Shown piece by piece: positions 9,314 to 17,563 of a stretch of 64,000 bases of DNA. The DNA comes from VXNE01 sp963668365 (GTDB taxonomy: Bacteria; Pseudomonadota; Gammaproteobacteria; Pseudomonadales; Azotimanducaceae): the NCBI GenBank assembly GCA_963668365.1, contig OY764266.1, forward strand, positions 1,798,001 through 1,862,000, written 5' to 3'. Every line of letters starts with the position of its first letter. Within the stretch, counting starts at the first letter, position 1. Made by a program: the position numbers and the translations under genes. The notes beneath the pieces were generated by a model, which worked only from the letters and a program-made list of their open reading frames with translations, did not search any database and had not been told where the DNA came from.

Positions 9314-10567
9314 TTGGATTCACACAACAAGGCAATACTGGATTACCTCCCACTCGGACGTCTCGTTGCGCGCGCTCTGCGCTATCTGGAACGCATCCGT
9401 TACAGCAGAAGATCGCTGAGGCGGTACGACGCGATCTGGGGCCACCTCATCAGCTTCGCTGGTGAGAGGGACTTCGGGGACGAGTTTTCGGAGGATCTTG
9501 CGGCGGGCTTCCTGGAAGTCTGCCGCTCCCACGATGACGCGCGCCGCGGCTGGCGACTCCACGCCGCGTTCGGCGTCAGGATGCTCGGCGACTTTCGCCG
9601 CGACGGGCGCATCGAACGTTCCCGAACCGACAGGTGCAAGCTGAACATCCCGCCGGCGATGAGGAAGCCGTTGCGGGATTACGAAGCCTACGGCATTGAG
9701 CGCCGCCACCTCCGTCCGTCGACGATTGACGCGCGTACCGCAGAACTTGCCAGGTTCCTGGACTTCATGGGCTCGAGGGGTGTGCAGACGCTGCCGCAGC
9801 TGCAGGCCGCCGACCTGACGGCTTACGTGGCGTGGCTCGAACGGTACCGGCCGAAGACCATCTCGCGCATCGTCTCCAGTATGCGCCAGTTCCTCCGGTT
9901 CCTGACCATGCGTGGCATCCTGCTCCAGAACCTTGGCGACACGCTGCCCAAGGTCCGTGTCACCCAGAACGCTGCCATTCCGTCGGTCTGGGATTCGGAA
10001 CTCGTCGTCAAGCTGCTGCAGGCCGTCGATCGCAGTTCGCCGGTGGGCAAGCGCGACTACGCGATGCTGTTACTGGCCTCGCGCCTGGGGCTGCGTTCCG
10101 GCGATCTTCGCACGCTGAGACTGGACGACCTCGACTGGGGAGCGTCGACCATCGGTATCACGCAGTCGAAGACGACCGACCCACTGCATCTGCCGATCTC
10201 CGAGGAGGTCGGTGAGGCGCTGATCGACTACTTGCGCTTCGGTCGGCCGAAGACGGAGCACCGGGAAGTGTTCCTGCGGCTCAAGCGGCCGATCGGGCCG
10301 TTCGGAGCGGACAGCGGTCTGCACCATGTCGTCAACCGCTGGCGGGAGCTGGCGGGCATCCGGTTCAGGACCGCGCAGCGCCACGGCATCCACTCGCTAC
10401 GCCACACGCTCGCAACTCAACTCCTGCGCGAGCAGACGCCGGTTCACGTGATCTCCGAGATCCTGGGGCACGCCAGCACGGCGTCGACCCTCATCTACGC
10501 GAAGGCCGATACGGAGACGCTGCGAGGCGCGGCGCTGAACACCGAGGAGCTGCACGATGTCGAGTAG
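9314..10567 (+). CDS. ritA: RIT tyrosine recombinase A
   Basis: A 417-residue tyrosine recombinase. Residues about 120-210 resemble a SAM-like core-binding domain. The catalytic domain shows Arg in A-S-R-L-G-L-R-S-G-D-L, H-S-L-R-H-T-L-A, I-L-G-H-A and the nucleophile in S-T-L-I-Y-A-K. Start is TTG 9314 with an AGGAGAT site six bases upstream. The gene overlaps ritB by 11 bp. In RIT elements the three recombinases are thought to act together on palindromic target sites; the division of labour is unknown. This protein is about 100 residues shorter than the A proteins of elements 2 and 3 and lacks their Cys-rich segment, so element 1 is a different subtype. Confidence 0.9.
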   Translation: MDSHNKAILDYLPLGRLVARALRYLERIRYSRRSLRRYDAIWGHLISFAGERDFGDEFSEDLAAGFLEVCRSHDDARRGWRLHAAFGVRMLGDFRRDGRIERSRTDRCKLNIPPAMRKPLRDYEAYGIERRHLRPSTIDARTAELARFLDFMGSRGVQTLPQLQAADLTAYVAWLERYRPKTISRIVSSMRQFLRFLTMRGILLQNLGDTLPKVRVTQNAAIPSVWDSELVVKLLQAVDRSSPVGKRDYAMLLLASRLGLRSGDLRTLRLDDLDWGASTIGITQSKTTDPLHLPISEEVGEALIDYLRFGRPKTEHREVFLRLKRPIGPFGADSGLHHVVNRWRELAGIRFRTAQRHGIHSLRHTLATQLLREQTPVHVISEILGHASTASTLIYAKADTETLRGAALNTEELHDVE

Positions 10568-11552
10568 CAAGCCCAAGTTTTCGTTCAAGAGTTCGCTCGC
10601 ACCCCTCATGGAGCAGTTCGTGCAGGAGAAGCGCGCTATCGGCTACAAGTACGAAGTCGGAGCTGTCGCGCTCATGCATCTGGACCGGTTCCTGGCCGAC
10701 CAGGCGCCGGAGGACGGCGAGTTGTCTCGTTCGACCGTGCAGAAGTGGCTCGCCAAGGATCCGCAGGAGCATCCACGTACGCAACAGACACGGTTCGGCG
10801 CGGCCCGCCAGTTTGCGGAGTTCCTGTGCCGACACGGCCATCCGGCCTACGTACCCGACGCGTCGTTGTGGGCCAAGGGAGGCACCAGCTACCAGCCCCG
10901 CATTTTCACGCATGCGGAAGTTCGGCAGTTGCTGCAAGAGGCGGATCGGATGGCGCCATCGGCGGGATCGCCACTCAGGCATCTGGTCATGCCCGAGGTC
11001 TTCCGTCTGCTGTACGGCTGTGGATTCCGGATCGGCGAAGTCCTGAAGCTGCGGATCGACGACGTCGACCTCAACCGCGGCGTACTCACCGTGCGCGAAG
11101 GGAAGTTCGGCAAGGACCGCTTGGTGCCGCCCGCGCTGCCGCTCGTCGAGCGACTGCGCTCCTACGACGCCGCGGTCAGCGCGGTGGCCGGCGCAAGACC
11201 CGGCGATGCGTTCTTCTTCCCGTCGGTCCACGGCGGCCCGTATCGCATTGGGGCGATCTATGTCGCGTTCCGGCGACTGCTGTTCGGTTGCGGGATTCCG
11301 CATCGCGGCAAGGGCAAGGGGCCGCGTGTCCACGACCTGCGCCACACATTTGCCGTGCACGCCATGCTGCGCTGGTACCGCGAGGGCGCGGATCTCGATG
11401 CCAAGCTGCCGGTCCTCGCAACCTATCTGGGCCATCGGTCGCTTATGGGCACCGAGCGCTACCTGCATCTGACGGCGGAGCTGTTCCCGGAAGTCGCGGT
11501 GCGCGTGAACGCGGCATTCGGCGATGTCATTCCACCATGGAGCGCGCCGTGA
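10557..11552 (+). CDS. ritB: RIT tyrosine recombinase B
   Basis: A 331-residue tyrosine recombinase. The N-terminal domain carries the K-R-A-I-G-Y-K-Y segment seen in B proteins. The catalytic core has Arg in G-C-G-F-R-I-G-E-V, H-D-L-R-H-T-F-A-V, Y-L-G-H-R and the nucleophile Tyr in T-E-R-Y-L-H. The start ATG overlaps the end of ritA, and the stop TGA overlaps the ATG of ritC (ATGA), so the three are translationally coupled. A long overlapping frame on the same strand (10745 onward) joins ritC in frame but is only an extension of the ritC frame. Confidence 0.9.
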   Translation: MSSSKPKFSFKSSLAPLMEQFVQEKRAIGYKYEVGAVALMHLDRFLADQAPEDGELSRSTVQKWLAKDPQEHPRTQQTRFGAARQFAEFLCRHGHPAYVPDASLWAKGGTSYQPRIFTHAEVRQLLQEADRMAPSAGSPLRHLVMPEVFRLLYGCGFRIGEVLKLRIDDVDLNRGVLTVREGKFGKDRLVPPALPLVERLRSYDAAVSAVAGARPGDAFFFPSVHGGPYRIGAIYVAFRRLLFGCGIPHRGKGKGPRVHDLRHTFAVHAMLRWYREGADLDAKLPVLATYLGHRSLMGTERYLHLTAELFPEVAVRVNAAFGDVIPPWSAP

Positions 11553-12562
11553 TGAAGCCGACCGATCTCTCCGTGCACCTGACCGGCTTCCTGAGCCACC
11601 ACCTCGCCGCGCAGCGCAACCTGAGCCCGAACACGATCCGGGCCTACCGCGATACGTTCACGCTGCTGCTCCGGTACTGCCGCGACCAGCGGGGGATGCC
11701 CCTCGAACGCCTGTGCCTCAAGCAGATCGACGTCCCGCTGGTGGAGGCGTTCCTCGATCATCTGGAACACGACAGGCATTGCTCGATCCGTACGCGCAAC
11801 TACCGGCTCGCTGCCCTCCATGCGTTCTTCCGGTACGTGCAGTCGGAGGTCCCGGACCACCTGCTGCAGTGCCAGCGGATCATCGCCATTCCGTTGCGGC
11901 GCCACCCGCGCGCGACCGTAGGCTACTTGGCGAAGGAGGACCTCGCCAGGATCCTCGAGCAGCCCGATGTCCACACCAGCGCCGGCCGCAGGGACGCTGT
12001 TCTCCTCAGCGTGCTCTACGACACCGGCGCGCGGGTCCAGGAGTTGATTGACATGAGCGCCGGCGACGTGCGGCTGGAACCGCCCGCGCAGGTCCGCCTG
12101 TTCGGCAAGGGCCGGAAGATGCGCGCCGTGCCGCTGATGGACGCCACAGCGAAGCTGCTCCGCGACCATCTGCGCGAGAACGGCCTGGACCGGCCCGAGC
12201 GGTTCGAACAGCCGCTGTTCGAGAACCGCCAGGGTGGGCGGCTGTCCCGATGGGGCGTGCGGTACATCCTGGACAAGCATGTTCAGGCAGTGCGCAACGC
12301 TCATCCTGCGTTCGCCCAGTCGGTCACCCCGCACACGCTGCGGCACACGAAGGGAATGCACCTGCTCCAGAGCGGCGTCTCGCTGGAGATCATCAGGGAC
12401 TTTCTCGGTCACGAGCATGTCGTGACCACCCAGATCTACGCCCGGGCGAACCTCGAGATGAAGCGCAAGGCCCTTGCGAACGTCGCCGAGGACTCCACCT
12501 TTCCGGATATCCCGTCCTGGCAGAAGGACGGCACATTGCTTGAGTGGCTTCGCTCGCTGTGA
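11552..12562 (+). CDS. ritC: RIT tyrosine recombinase C
   Basis: A 336-residue tyrosine recombinase. The core-binding domain (about 10-95) includes N-L-S-P-N-T-I-R-A-Y-R. Catalytic motifs are Arg in D-T-G-A-R-V-Q-E-L, H-T-L-R-H-T-K-G-M, F-L-G-H-E and the nucleophile in T-T-Q-I-Y-A-R. ATG 11552 overlaps the ritB stop; an in-frame ATG at 11537 is the alternative. A further 35 residues beyond the Tyr end in W-L-R-S-L. It is the last gene of the element, 58 bp before the right-end repeats begin. Confidence 0.9.
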   Translation: MKPTDLSVHLTGFLSHHLAAQRNLSPNTIRAYRDTFTLLLRYCRDQRGMPLERLCLKQIDVPLVEAFLDHLEHDRHCSIRTRNYRLAALHAFFRYVQSEVPDHLLQCQRIIAIPLRRHPRATVGYLAKEDLARILEQPDVHTSAGRRDAVLLSVLYDTGARVQELIDMSAGDVRLEPPAQVRLFGKGRKMRAVPLMDATAKLLRDHLRENGLDRPERFEQPLFENRQGGRLSRWGVRYILDKHVQAVRNAHPAFAQSVTPHTLRHTKGMHLLQSGVSLEIIRDFLGHEHVVTTQIYARANLEMKRKALANVAEDSTFPDIPSWQKDGTLLEWLRSL

Positions 12563-12710
12563 CGTTTCCGAGGCCACATGCGGCCCCCAACGCGCGGGAC
12601 CCTCCCGCTTTCGGGCAAATTTTATGTGTAGTTCAGCGAAGCCGAGACGTTTCCCGACAGTGACTTGAGCGCGCAACTCCACATAAACACTCACGCACCA
12701 CAATACACGA

Positions 12711-12728
12711 TATGTGGAGCTACACATA
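12711..12728. repeat. 18-bp palindrome at the right border of RIT element 1
   Basis: TATGTGGAGCTACACATA is a near-perfect palindrome whose half-sites match the end motifs of RIT element 1 (TATGTGTAG / CTCCACATA). The same 18 bases recur at 63238-63255. It is most simply read as the target or joined-end site of this RIT type. Confidence 0.75.
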
Positions 12729-12834
12729 TGTTCTATTGTGGTGCGTGAGGCGGGCCGGAGGGGCTCGCCCGCGGGCGGAGGAAGGGACCGGGACGCGCAA
12801 CCGCGACATTGCGCGCCCCGGCGAGGAGGCGGGA

Positions 12835-12984
12835 TCAGCAGCGCCTATAGCGCCATGCGCTCTCGAACAGCGGCCTCGCCCATTCGCGCTCTTCGCGCGG
12901 CTCCGGGTCCGGCAACGGCGACCAGTAGGCGGCTGACGGTTGCGGCTTCGGGCGGGCGTTCCACGGGGTAATGTCGAGCTCGAC
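12835..12984 (-). pseudogene. C-terminal tail of an unknown protein, left flank of RIT element 2
   Basis: On the minus strand, from the palindrome outward, 49 codons and a stop encode V-E-L-D-I-T-P-W-N-A-R followed by the conserved core S-A-A-Y-W-S-P-L-P-D-P-E-P-R-E-E-R and an ending W-R-Y-R-R-C. A homologous tail of exactly the same length faces outward from the other side of RIT element 2 (16698-16847). About 37 of 49 residues are identical, which shows this is genuine coding sequence. No start or upstream part is present, and an in-frame TAA precedes it. The protein family is not recognised. Confidence 0.65.
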
Positions 12985-12994
12985 ATTACCCCGT
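12963..12994. repeat. 32-bp perfect palindrome at the left border of RIT element 2
   Basis: A perfect palindrome centred at GAG/CTC (12978/12979), containing the core TAATGTCGAGCTCGACATTA. The same core recurs at the right border (16693-16714). In coding terms it reads N-V-E-L-D-I in the tails described on each side. Its half-sites resemble the element's own end motif (TAATGCCGAGT), which fits a palindromic RIT target. Confidence 0.85.
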
Positions 12995-13085
12995 TAATGT
13001 CGACACGTTGGTAATGCCGAGTGGAGCGCGAGAGGCTTCGGAACGAGGGCCTCTCCGGCACTTTCACTCGGCATTACACCTGGAG

Positions 13086-14078
13086 TCACTTGCCGCCGAG
13101 CAGCGCCATCAAGCTGTCCCTGACACCGGGGAACGACCCGGGTCTGATGGACGGCGGCGTGTTGGTTTCCAGGATGCCCAGCTTTTCGGCCGGGCTTGCG
13201 CGGACGTATATCTCGGTGGTCCTGATGTCCGCGTGGCCGAGCCACAGGGACACTTTCCGGATGTCGCCCGTGGCATGCAGGATCGCCATCGCTGCGGAGT
13301 GACGAAGCACATGCGGCGTTACCCGCTTGCCGTTGATGGACGCAACCGTCCTGGTCGCCGTGGCGACATGCTTGTCGAGCAGGTACGCGAAGCCGTCCGT
13401 GCTCATGGCCCGTCCTCGCGCATTGAGGAACAGGTACTCGTTGGAGGTCGATGGCCTCACGTCAAGCCACCTTTGAAGCACCGTCCTCGTTTCCTTCCAC
13501 AGTGGCAGTTCGCGTTCGCGGCGCCCCTTGCCGAGGACGCGTATCGATTCGAGCTGGGGACCGGACAAGCTGTCCATGGTCAACGTCGTCAACTCGGACA
13601 CGCGCAAGCCGGCGGCGTAGCAGAGATGCAGCATTGCCCGGTCTCGCAGACCCGCAACCGTTGTGGGATCCGGCGCGTCCAGGACCGCCTGCATTTCGGT
13701 GCGATCGAGCCAGTCGATCAGTGGCTTGTCGACCGCTTTCTGCGGCAGGGCGCGTACCTGCAACGCGAGATTCAGGCAGCTCGGCGCACGAGGTTCCAGA
13801 TAGCGGAAGAACGACTTGATCGTGGCCAGCCGGACATTGCGCGTGCTCACGCTGTTGTTCCGATCTTTCTCCAGGGAGTTGAGGAACGCCGCCAGCAGTG
13901 CCCCCGTGAAGTGCTCGATCTTCAGTTCGCAGGGGCGGGTCTTGACCTGCTCGGCCGCATAGGGCACGAGGAGCCGGAAGCACTCGGTGTAGCTTTGCAG
14001 GGTATGGCGGCTGCACCGCCTGACGTTGGGGAGGTACTCCTGCAGGAAGGCGGACAGATGTGGGGCGAGGTCAGTCAT
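13086..14078 (-). CDS. ritC: RIT tyrosine recombinase C, element 2
   Basis: A 330-residue tyrosine recombinase starting at M-T-D-L-A-P-H-L (ATG 14078), eight bases into the ritB 3' end; the frame is open further upstream but that part is shadow. Catalytic motifs are Arg in A-A-G-L-R-V-S-E-L, H-V-L-R-H-S-A-A-M, W-L-G-H-A and the nucleophile in T-T-E-I-Y-V-R. It is clearly closest in this window to the C protein of RIT element 3, sharing the S-V-S-(T/A)-R-N-(V/A)-R-L-A segment and the G-K-G-R-R block. Being intact, it serves as the reference for the deletion in element 3. Confidence 0.9.
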   Translation of the reverse strand: MTDLAPHLSAFLQEYLPNVRRCSRHTLQSYTECFRLLVPYAAEQVKTRPCELKIEHFTGALLAAFLNSLEKDRNNSVSTRNVRLATIKSFFRYLEPRAPSCLNLALQVRALPQKAVDKPLIDWLDRTEMQAVLDAPDPTTVAGLRDRAMLHLCYAAGLRVSELTTLTMDSLSGPQLESIRVLGKGRRERELPLWKETRTVLQRWLDVRPSTSNEYLFLNARGRAMSTDGFAYLLDKHVATATRTVASINGKRVTPHVLRHSAAMAILHATGDIRKVSLWLGHADIRTTEIYVRASPAEKLGILETNTPPSIRPGSFPGVRDSLMALLGGK

Positions 14079-15003
14079 GGGATCCTCCGCTGGCGTGAGC
14101 CTGCTCCACGGCCTCGGCGATACCGCGCAGCAGAACCGGCGTGGACTCCAGATACCAGTAGGAACTGGTGACATCGACGTGTCCGAGATAGGTCGCCAGA
14201 GCCAGGATGTGCCGGTCCGGTCTGGCGCCGGGGGCCAGCGCCTCCAGCGACCGCACGGCGAACGAGTGTCGTAGCGAGCGCGTGGTTGGCCCCCGGGCCG
14301 ACCCGGGTCTGCGCAGGCCCGTCTGTACGGAGAGCCTGCGGAACACGGCGTTTGCAGTATCCAAGGCGGGTGTCCGGCCTGTTGCGATCACGAACAGGTG
14401 CCGGTCCCGGGTCGTCTCCTTGAGCCGGGCCTTGAGGTAGATGTTCAACGCATCCCGGCTCGTCGGGTGCAGCGCGACCAGCCTGGTCTTGCCGAACTTC
14501 GCCTCGCGGATGACGAGGCCGTCGGGCGTGATGTCGTCCAGCGTCAGTGCGAGCGCCTCTCCGATGCGCAGACCGGTCGCGGCGACGAGACCGAACAGGT
14601 AGTGCCAGGTCAGCGGGGCGATGGTTGCGGCAGGCCCCATCGATAATGCCGCTGTCAGCAGTTTGCGGATGTCCGCAACCGACATCAGGTGCGGCTGCGG
14701 TCGCCGCCGGTTCAGCGGCCCCAACGCATCGCGGGGCGGGATCTCGTGTCGATCGTCCTCGGCGTGCAGCCATTCGGCGAAGTCGCTGACCACACGGAGT
14801 TTGGTGACCTGGAACGTCGACGAAGCTGTTCTCGATGCGGATGCCCACTCAAGAGCGGTTTCGGAGCGAACATGGGTCTCGTTGCGGGCTTCGGCGAACC
14901 GCGCGAAGGTCCGCAGCAGCTCTTCCTGCTGCTCGAACCGGTAGCCGAGCGATCGGTTGATCTCGACGAAGCGCGCGATTTGGTGGCGGATCGTCGTGGT
15001 CAT
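14071..15003 (-). CDS. ritB: RIT tyrosine recombinase B, element 2
   Basis: A 310-residue tyrosine recombinase with N-terminal S-L-G-Y-R-F-E-Q-Q-E and a catalytic core showing Arg in A-T-G-L-R-I-G-E-A, R-S-L-R-H-S-F-A-V, Y-L-G-H-V and the nucleophile in S-Y-W-Y-L-E. The ATG overlaps the ritA stop (ATGA) and the stop overlaps the ritC start by eight bases. The H of the usual HxxR box is preceded by T-R-S, so the first residue of that box is Arg rather than His here; the second His (R-H-S) is conserved. Confidence 0.9.
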   Translation of the reverse strand: MTTTIRHQIARFVEINRSLGYRFEQQEELLRTFARFAEARNETHVRSETALEWASASRTASSTFQVTKLRVVSDFAEWLHAEDDRHEIPPRDALGPLNRRRPQPHLMSVADIRKLLTAALSMGPAATIAPLTWHYLFGLVAATGLRIGEALALTLDDITPDGLVIREAKFGKTRLVALHPTSRDALNIYLKARLKETTRDRHLFVIATGRTPALDTANAVFRRLSVQTGLRRPGSARGPTTRSLRHSFAVRSLEALAPGARPDRHILALATYLGHVDVTSSYWYLESTPVLLRGIAEAVEQAHASGGSHD

Positions 15004-16547
15004 CGTTCGGTCCCTCCGATCCAGGGCTGGGCGATTTCCTGCAACATGACGGCATCGGTCTTGGCGTAGATCGCCGTCGTGTTCACCGACCGGTGGCGAA
15101 GGAGCGCTTGGATGACATCCAGGGTGGCTCCCGATCTGAGCAACGCGGTCGCCTGGCTATGGCGGAACACATGCGCGCCGCGGGCCGCAAAGGTCTTGAT
15201 CCCCGCGCGGTCGAGCGCGCGTCTCGCGACGGAACCGATGGCGTTCGAGGCGCGGAACCCCCGCCACGGCGCTTTGGTGCAGAGGAACACCTTGTCCACA
15301 TCCGCCTTGGGCCGCGCGGTGGCGATATAGGCGTGAAGCGCATCGCCGGCGTCCTGCGGCAAGGGCAGGACGGCCTCCCGGCGTGACTTGCCGGAGACAC
15401 GGATTCGGGCTCTGTCCCAGTCAACGTCCGCGAGGCGCAGGTCAACGATATCCCCTGCCCGTAGCGCCAGCCGTGCGAGCAGCAGCAGGATCGCGCGGTC
15501 GCGCAAGCCTGTCGCGTTGTCGCTGCATGTGGCGATGGCGCGTTCGACATCGTCGCTTGCGATGTAGCGCGGCAAGCTCGACAACCGCTGTTGAGGCACC
15601 GACGGGACGGCCGCCACAAGCCCGGGCTGGATGCGCGCTTCGGATGCCAGGAACCGAAGATACATGCGCATCGTCGTTGGCAGGACCGGGGCGTAGCTGT
15701 GCGACCGCCGCTGGATGTTCCTGTGCAGCACGTCCCGGATCAGGGCGGTGTCATACGTGCGCGGGTCGTCGCCAAGCTCGGGCATCATCTCGGCGATCAG
15801 CCACACATGCCTTCTTGTCGTCCCTGGCCCGATGCCGCGATGGTTCTCGAGCCACCCGGCGAACCTGTCCAGGAGAACGGGCCGTGTCGGTTGGACAGGG
15901 GCCGGCTCCACGGCCTCGATCCGCCCGATCGCGACGAGGTGTCCCGGGAAGCCGCGCAGTTCGGTTGCGTAGGTGTCGGGTAGCCACGCCTCCCGACCAC
16001 GAAACACCCCTGGGATCCAGGGGGCGAACTGCCGTTTCCCGAAGCGCGCGATGACATCCGGCGTAAGGTCGCAAAGGCGAATGCGTGACAGGTGGAGCCA
16101 GACAATGAGGGCGGTGCATGCGTACCGGTACGCGTCGATCGTGTTGGCCGCGTAGCCGACGTCGCGCAACCCGCCAAGGAAAGCGTCCAGCAGCCGCAGA
16201 TTGTCCTCCAGTTCGCCGGGGGTCTCGACATGCCCCGACTGCTCGAGGAATCGCACGAACCTCATGATTTGGGGTGATCTGCGGCGCTTGCGCCAGCTCT
16301 GGATGCGGACCGGCGCGCAAGATGCGCCGCAACGGCAATCGTGTCGCAGAAAGCGGTAGATGATGGTGGCGTCCACCTTGTTCAGTTCGACGCCGGTGAG
16401 GTCGATCCAGATCAGGAAGTGACGGGCGATGCGCCGGTGGGTGTAGAAGAAATACTCGCTGAAATCCGCTTTTCGATGACGGAGATCGTCAACGAAGGCT
16501 GCGACCAAGGCGTATTCCAAGGGCCGGTACTTCGATGTGGCAGGCAT
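15000..16547 (-). CDS. ritA: RIT tyrosine recombinase A, element 2
   Basis: A 515-residue tyrosine recombinase from ATG 16547 (M-P-A-T-S-K-Y), preceded by an AGGA site about ten bases upstream; longer starts at 16568 and 16595 lack a good site. The N-terminal region carries a Cys-rich segment H-D-C-R-C-G-A-S-C near residue 70, absent from the A protein of element 1. The catalytic core has Arg in L-A-L-R-A-G-D-I, H-V-F-R-H-S-Q-A-T, L-L-R-H-R and the nucleophile in T-A-I-Y-A-K. The stop overlaps the ritB start. The extra N-terminal domain may bind DNA or a partner recombinase. Confidence 0.9.
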   Translation of the reverse strand: MPATSKYRPLEYALVAAFVDDLRHRKADFSEYFFYTHRRIARHFLIWIDLTGVELNKVDATIIYRFLRHDCRCGASCAPVRIQSWRKRRRSPQIMRFVRFLEQSGHVETPGELEDNLRLLDAFLGGLRDVGYAANTIDAYRYACTALIVWLHLSRIRLCDLTPDVIARFGKRQFAPWIPGVFRGREAWLPDTYATELRGFPGHLVAIGRIEAVEPAPVQPTRPVLLDRFAGWLENHRGIGPGTTRRHVWLIAEMMPELGDDPRTYDTALIRDVLHRNIQRRSHSYAPVLPTTMRMYLRFLASEARIQPGLVAAVPSVPQQRLSSLPRYIASDDVERAIATCSDNATGLRDRAILLLLARLALRAGDIVDLRLADVDWDRARIRVSGKSRREAVLPLPQDAGDALHAYIATARPKADVDKVFLCTKAPWRGFRASNAIGSVARRALDRAGIKTFAARGAHVFRHSQATALLRSGATLDVIQALLRHRSVNTTAIYAKTDAVMLQEIAQPWIGGTER

Positions 16548-16692
16548 GAATGTCGTCCTGTTTTCCATGGGGAGGACGAAGATGCCCAAAGTCACTGTCC
16601 GTTGTAATGCCGAGTCCGACTGTCGGCAACGCCGCTGTTTTTACGCTCTTTCGTTACGCGCTCGGCATTATCAGGTTCTCGGCATTAACGGC

Positions 16693-16714
16693 GTAATGTC
16701 GAGCTCGACATTAC
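16693..16714. repeat. 22-bp palindrome at the right border of RIT element 2
   Basis: The core TAATGTCGAGCTCGACATTA, with one extra matched base on each side, repeats the palindrome at 12963-12994. Two copies of a palindromic target flanking the element fit target duplication or pairing of two sites during integration. Confidence 0.85.
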
Positions 16715-16847
16715 CCCGTGGAACGCACGAAAGCGGCCAGAGCCCTCGGCAGCATACTGGTCGCCGCTGCCGGACCCGGAGCCGCGTGAGGAACGCGGGT
16801 GGGCGCACTCGCTGTGGGATTCGGGTTGGCGGTATAAGCGCCACTAG
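16698..16847 (+). pseudogene. C-terminal tail of an unknown protein, right flank of RIT element 2
   Basis: Forty-nine codons and a TAG stop run outward from the palindrome: V-E-L-D-I-T-P-W-N-A-R, the core S-A-A-Y-W-S-P-L-P-D-P-E-P-R-E-E-R, ending W-R-Y-K-R-H. It matches the mirror-image tail at 12835-12984 in length and in about three quarters of residues, with the differences concentrated outside the core. An in-frame TAA at 16686 blocks any extension upstream. It is therefore a truncated gene fragment, not an expressed gene, unless the RIT end supplies a start. Family unknown. Confidence 0.65.
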
Positions 16848-16923
16848 CCCCCGCCACGAGGCGCGTCGGCTCCGGTCGGCGCGCCTCGGCCTTCCAGACG
16901 CGCTGTAGAGCCCCCCTACGGCG

Positions 16924-16986
16924 CGGAGCGGCCCGTCAGGGGCGACGGGTACCGTCGGCGCAGCAGACCCTTGACGGGCCGCTCCG
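16924..16986. repeat. 15-bp perfect inverted repeat with 33-nt loop
   Basis: CGGAGCGGCCCGTCA (16924-16938) is inverted at 16972-16986. Within the loop GGCGACGGGTACCGTCG adds a smaller hairpin. It lies between the right-hand tail fragment and the four-gene module, with no T-tract. The following 16987-17294 holds no gene I can support. Confidence 0.7.
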
Positions 16987-17294
16987 TGCCGCCACGCTGC
17001 TACTTGGGATGGCGACCGCGGCTCCCTCCGGGTCGACGGTGCCCGCCTTGTCGGCCATGTCCCCGCGCAGCACCACCGCGGGCGCCATCCCTGCCCGTGC
17101 GGCGAGCACACCGGATCCGCGTCACCGGAGCGCACAGCGCGGCAGAAAGCACCTGCCGGTCTCCCGCAACACATCGTTTAAGCATTTGATAAACATGAAG
17201 TAATTGCACCTGTTCCCCGTACGGTGTAAGACGCTCCTATGCACCCGTCTTCGAACTTCACCACGGCCCGGTAGCCGCTTCCGCAGCCCGCCCG

Positions 17295-17549
17295 ATGACC
17301 AAACCGACGTCCGTTTCGAGCAACGGTAACACCTTCGACGCCGCCGCCGAGGCCGCGCGCCTGAAGGCCGACACCCGGGCCCGCCGTCGCCGCCGCCGCA
17401 CCGCCTCCCGCCTCGACCGCCACACGCACGAACTGCTCGCGCTGTACGACGCGGGCGCCAGCGTCGCCGAGCTGCAGCGCTGGCTCGAAGCGCGCCGCGT
17501 GCGCGTCCACCAGACCACCGTCGGCCGCTGGCTGCGCCGCCGCGGCTGA
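17295..17549 (+). CDS. small basic protein with C-terminal helix-turn-helix-like segment
   Basis: An 84-residue protein. The N-terminal third is polar, followed by a run of seven arginines near residues 30-36, then about 40 residues with the helix-turn-helix look of short mobilisation or repressor proteins: L-L-A-L-Y-D-A-G-A-S-V-A-E-L-Q-R-W-L, then V-H-Q-T-T-V-G-R-W-L. It sits 14 bp upstream of the tyrosine recombinase gene and so may be a directionality factor or regulator. The family is not recognised; the assignment rests on the helical pattern and context. Confidence 0.6.
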   Translation: MTKPTSVSSNGNTFDAAAEAARLKADTRARRRRRRTASRLDRHTHELLALYDAGASVAELQRWLEARRVRVHQTTVGRWLRRRG

Positions 17550-17563
17550 AGCCGACCGATCCC

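Larger units (their letters stand above)
9187..12728 (+). mobile_element. RIT element 1 (recombinase-in-trio), intact
   Basis: Three overlapping tyrosine recombinase genes in the same orientation, bounded by matching end structures, define a recombinase-in-trio element. The left end carries TTTTATGTGTAGTT (9189-9202) facing ACTCCACATAAAA (9245-9257). The right end carries the same pair at 12620-12633 and 12675-12687, then the palindrome at 12711-12728. It is inserted at the 3' end of the Integrase_1 gene; TCTATTGTGGTG is found on both outer flanks. All three reading frames are open with catalytic residues in place, so this copy looks functional. Exact boundaries are uncertain by about 20-40 bp on the right because of the repeated palindromic motifs. 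Confidence 0.85.
12995..16692 (-). mobile_element. RIT element 2 (recombinase-in-trio), intact, opposite orientation
   Basis: Three overlapping tyrosine recombinase genes on the minus strand (A at 16547, B, C ending 13086) lie between two copies of a palindromic target. The left end has GTAATGCCGAGT (13011-13022) facing ACTCGGCATTAC (13066-13077), enclosing an inner AGAGGC/GCCTCT stem. The right end has GTAATGCCGAGT (16604-16615) facing CTCGGCATTA (16661-16670) and again at 16678-16687. All three frames are open with catalytic residues present. Beyond the palindromes, the left and right flanks are imperfect inverted copies of each other over about 150 bp because both encode the same protein tail. 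Confidence 0.85.

Noticed and set aside
10745..12562. A single 605-residue fused recombinase
   Set aside because: The first 260 codons are a shadow of ritB in another phase; the real ritC starts at the ATGA overlap at 11552.
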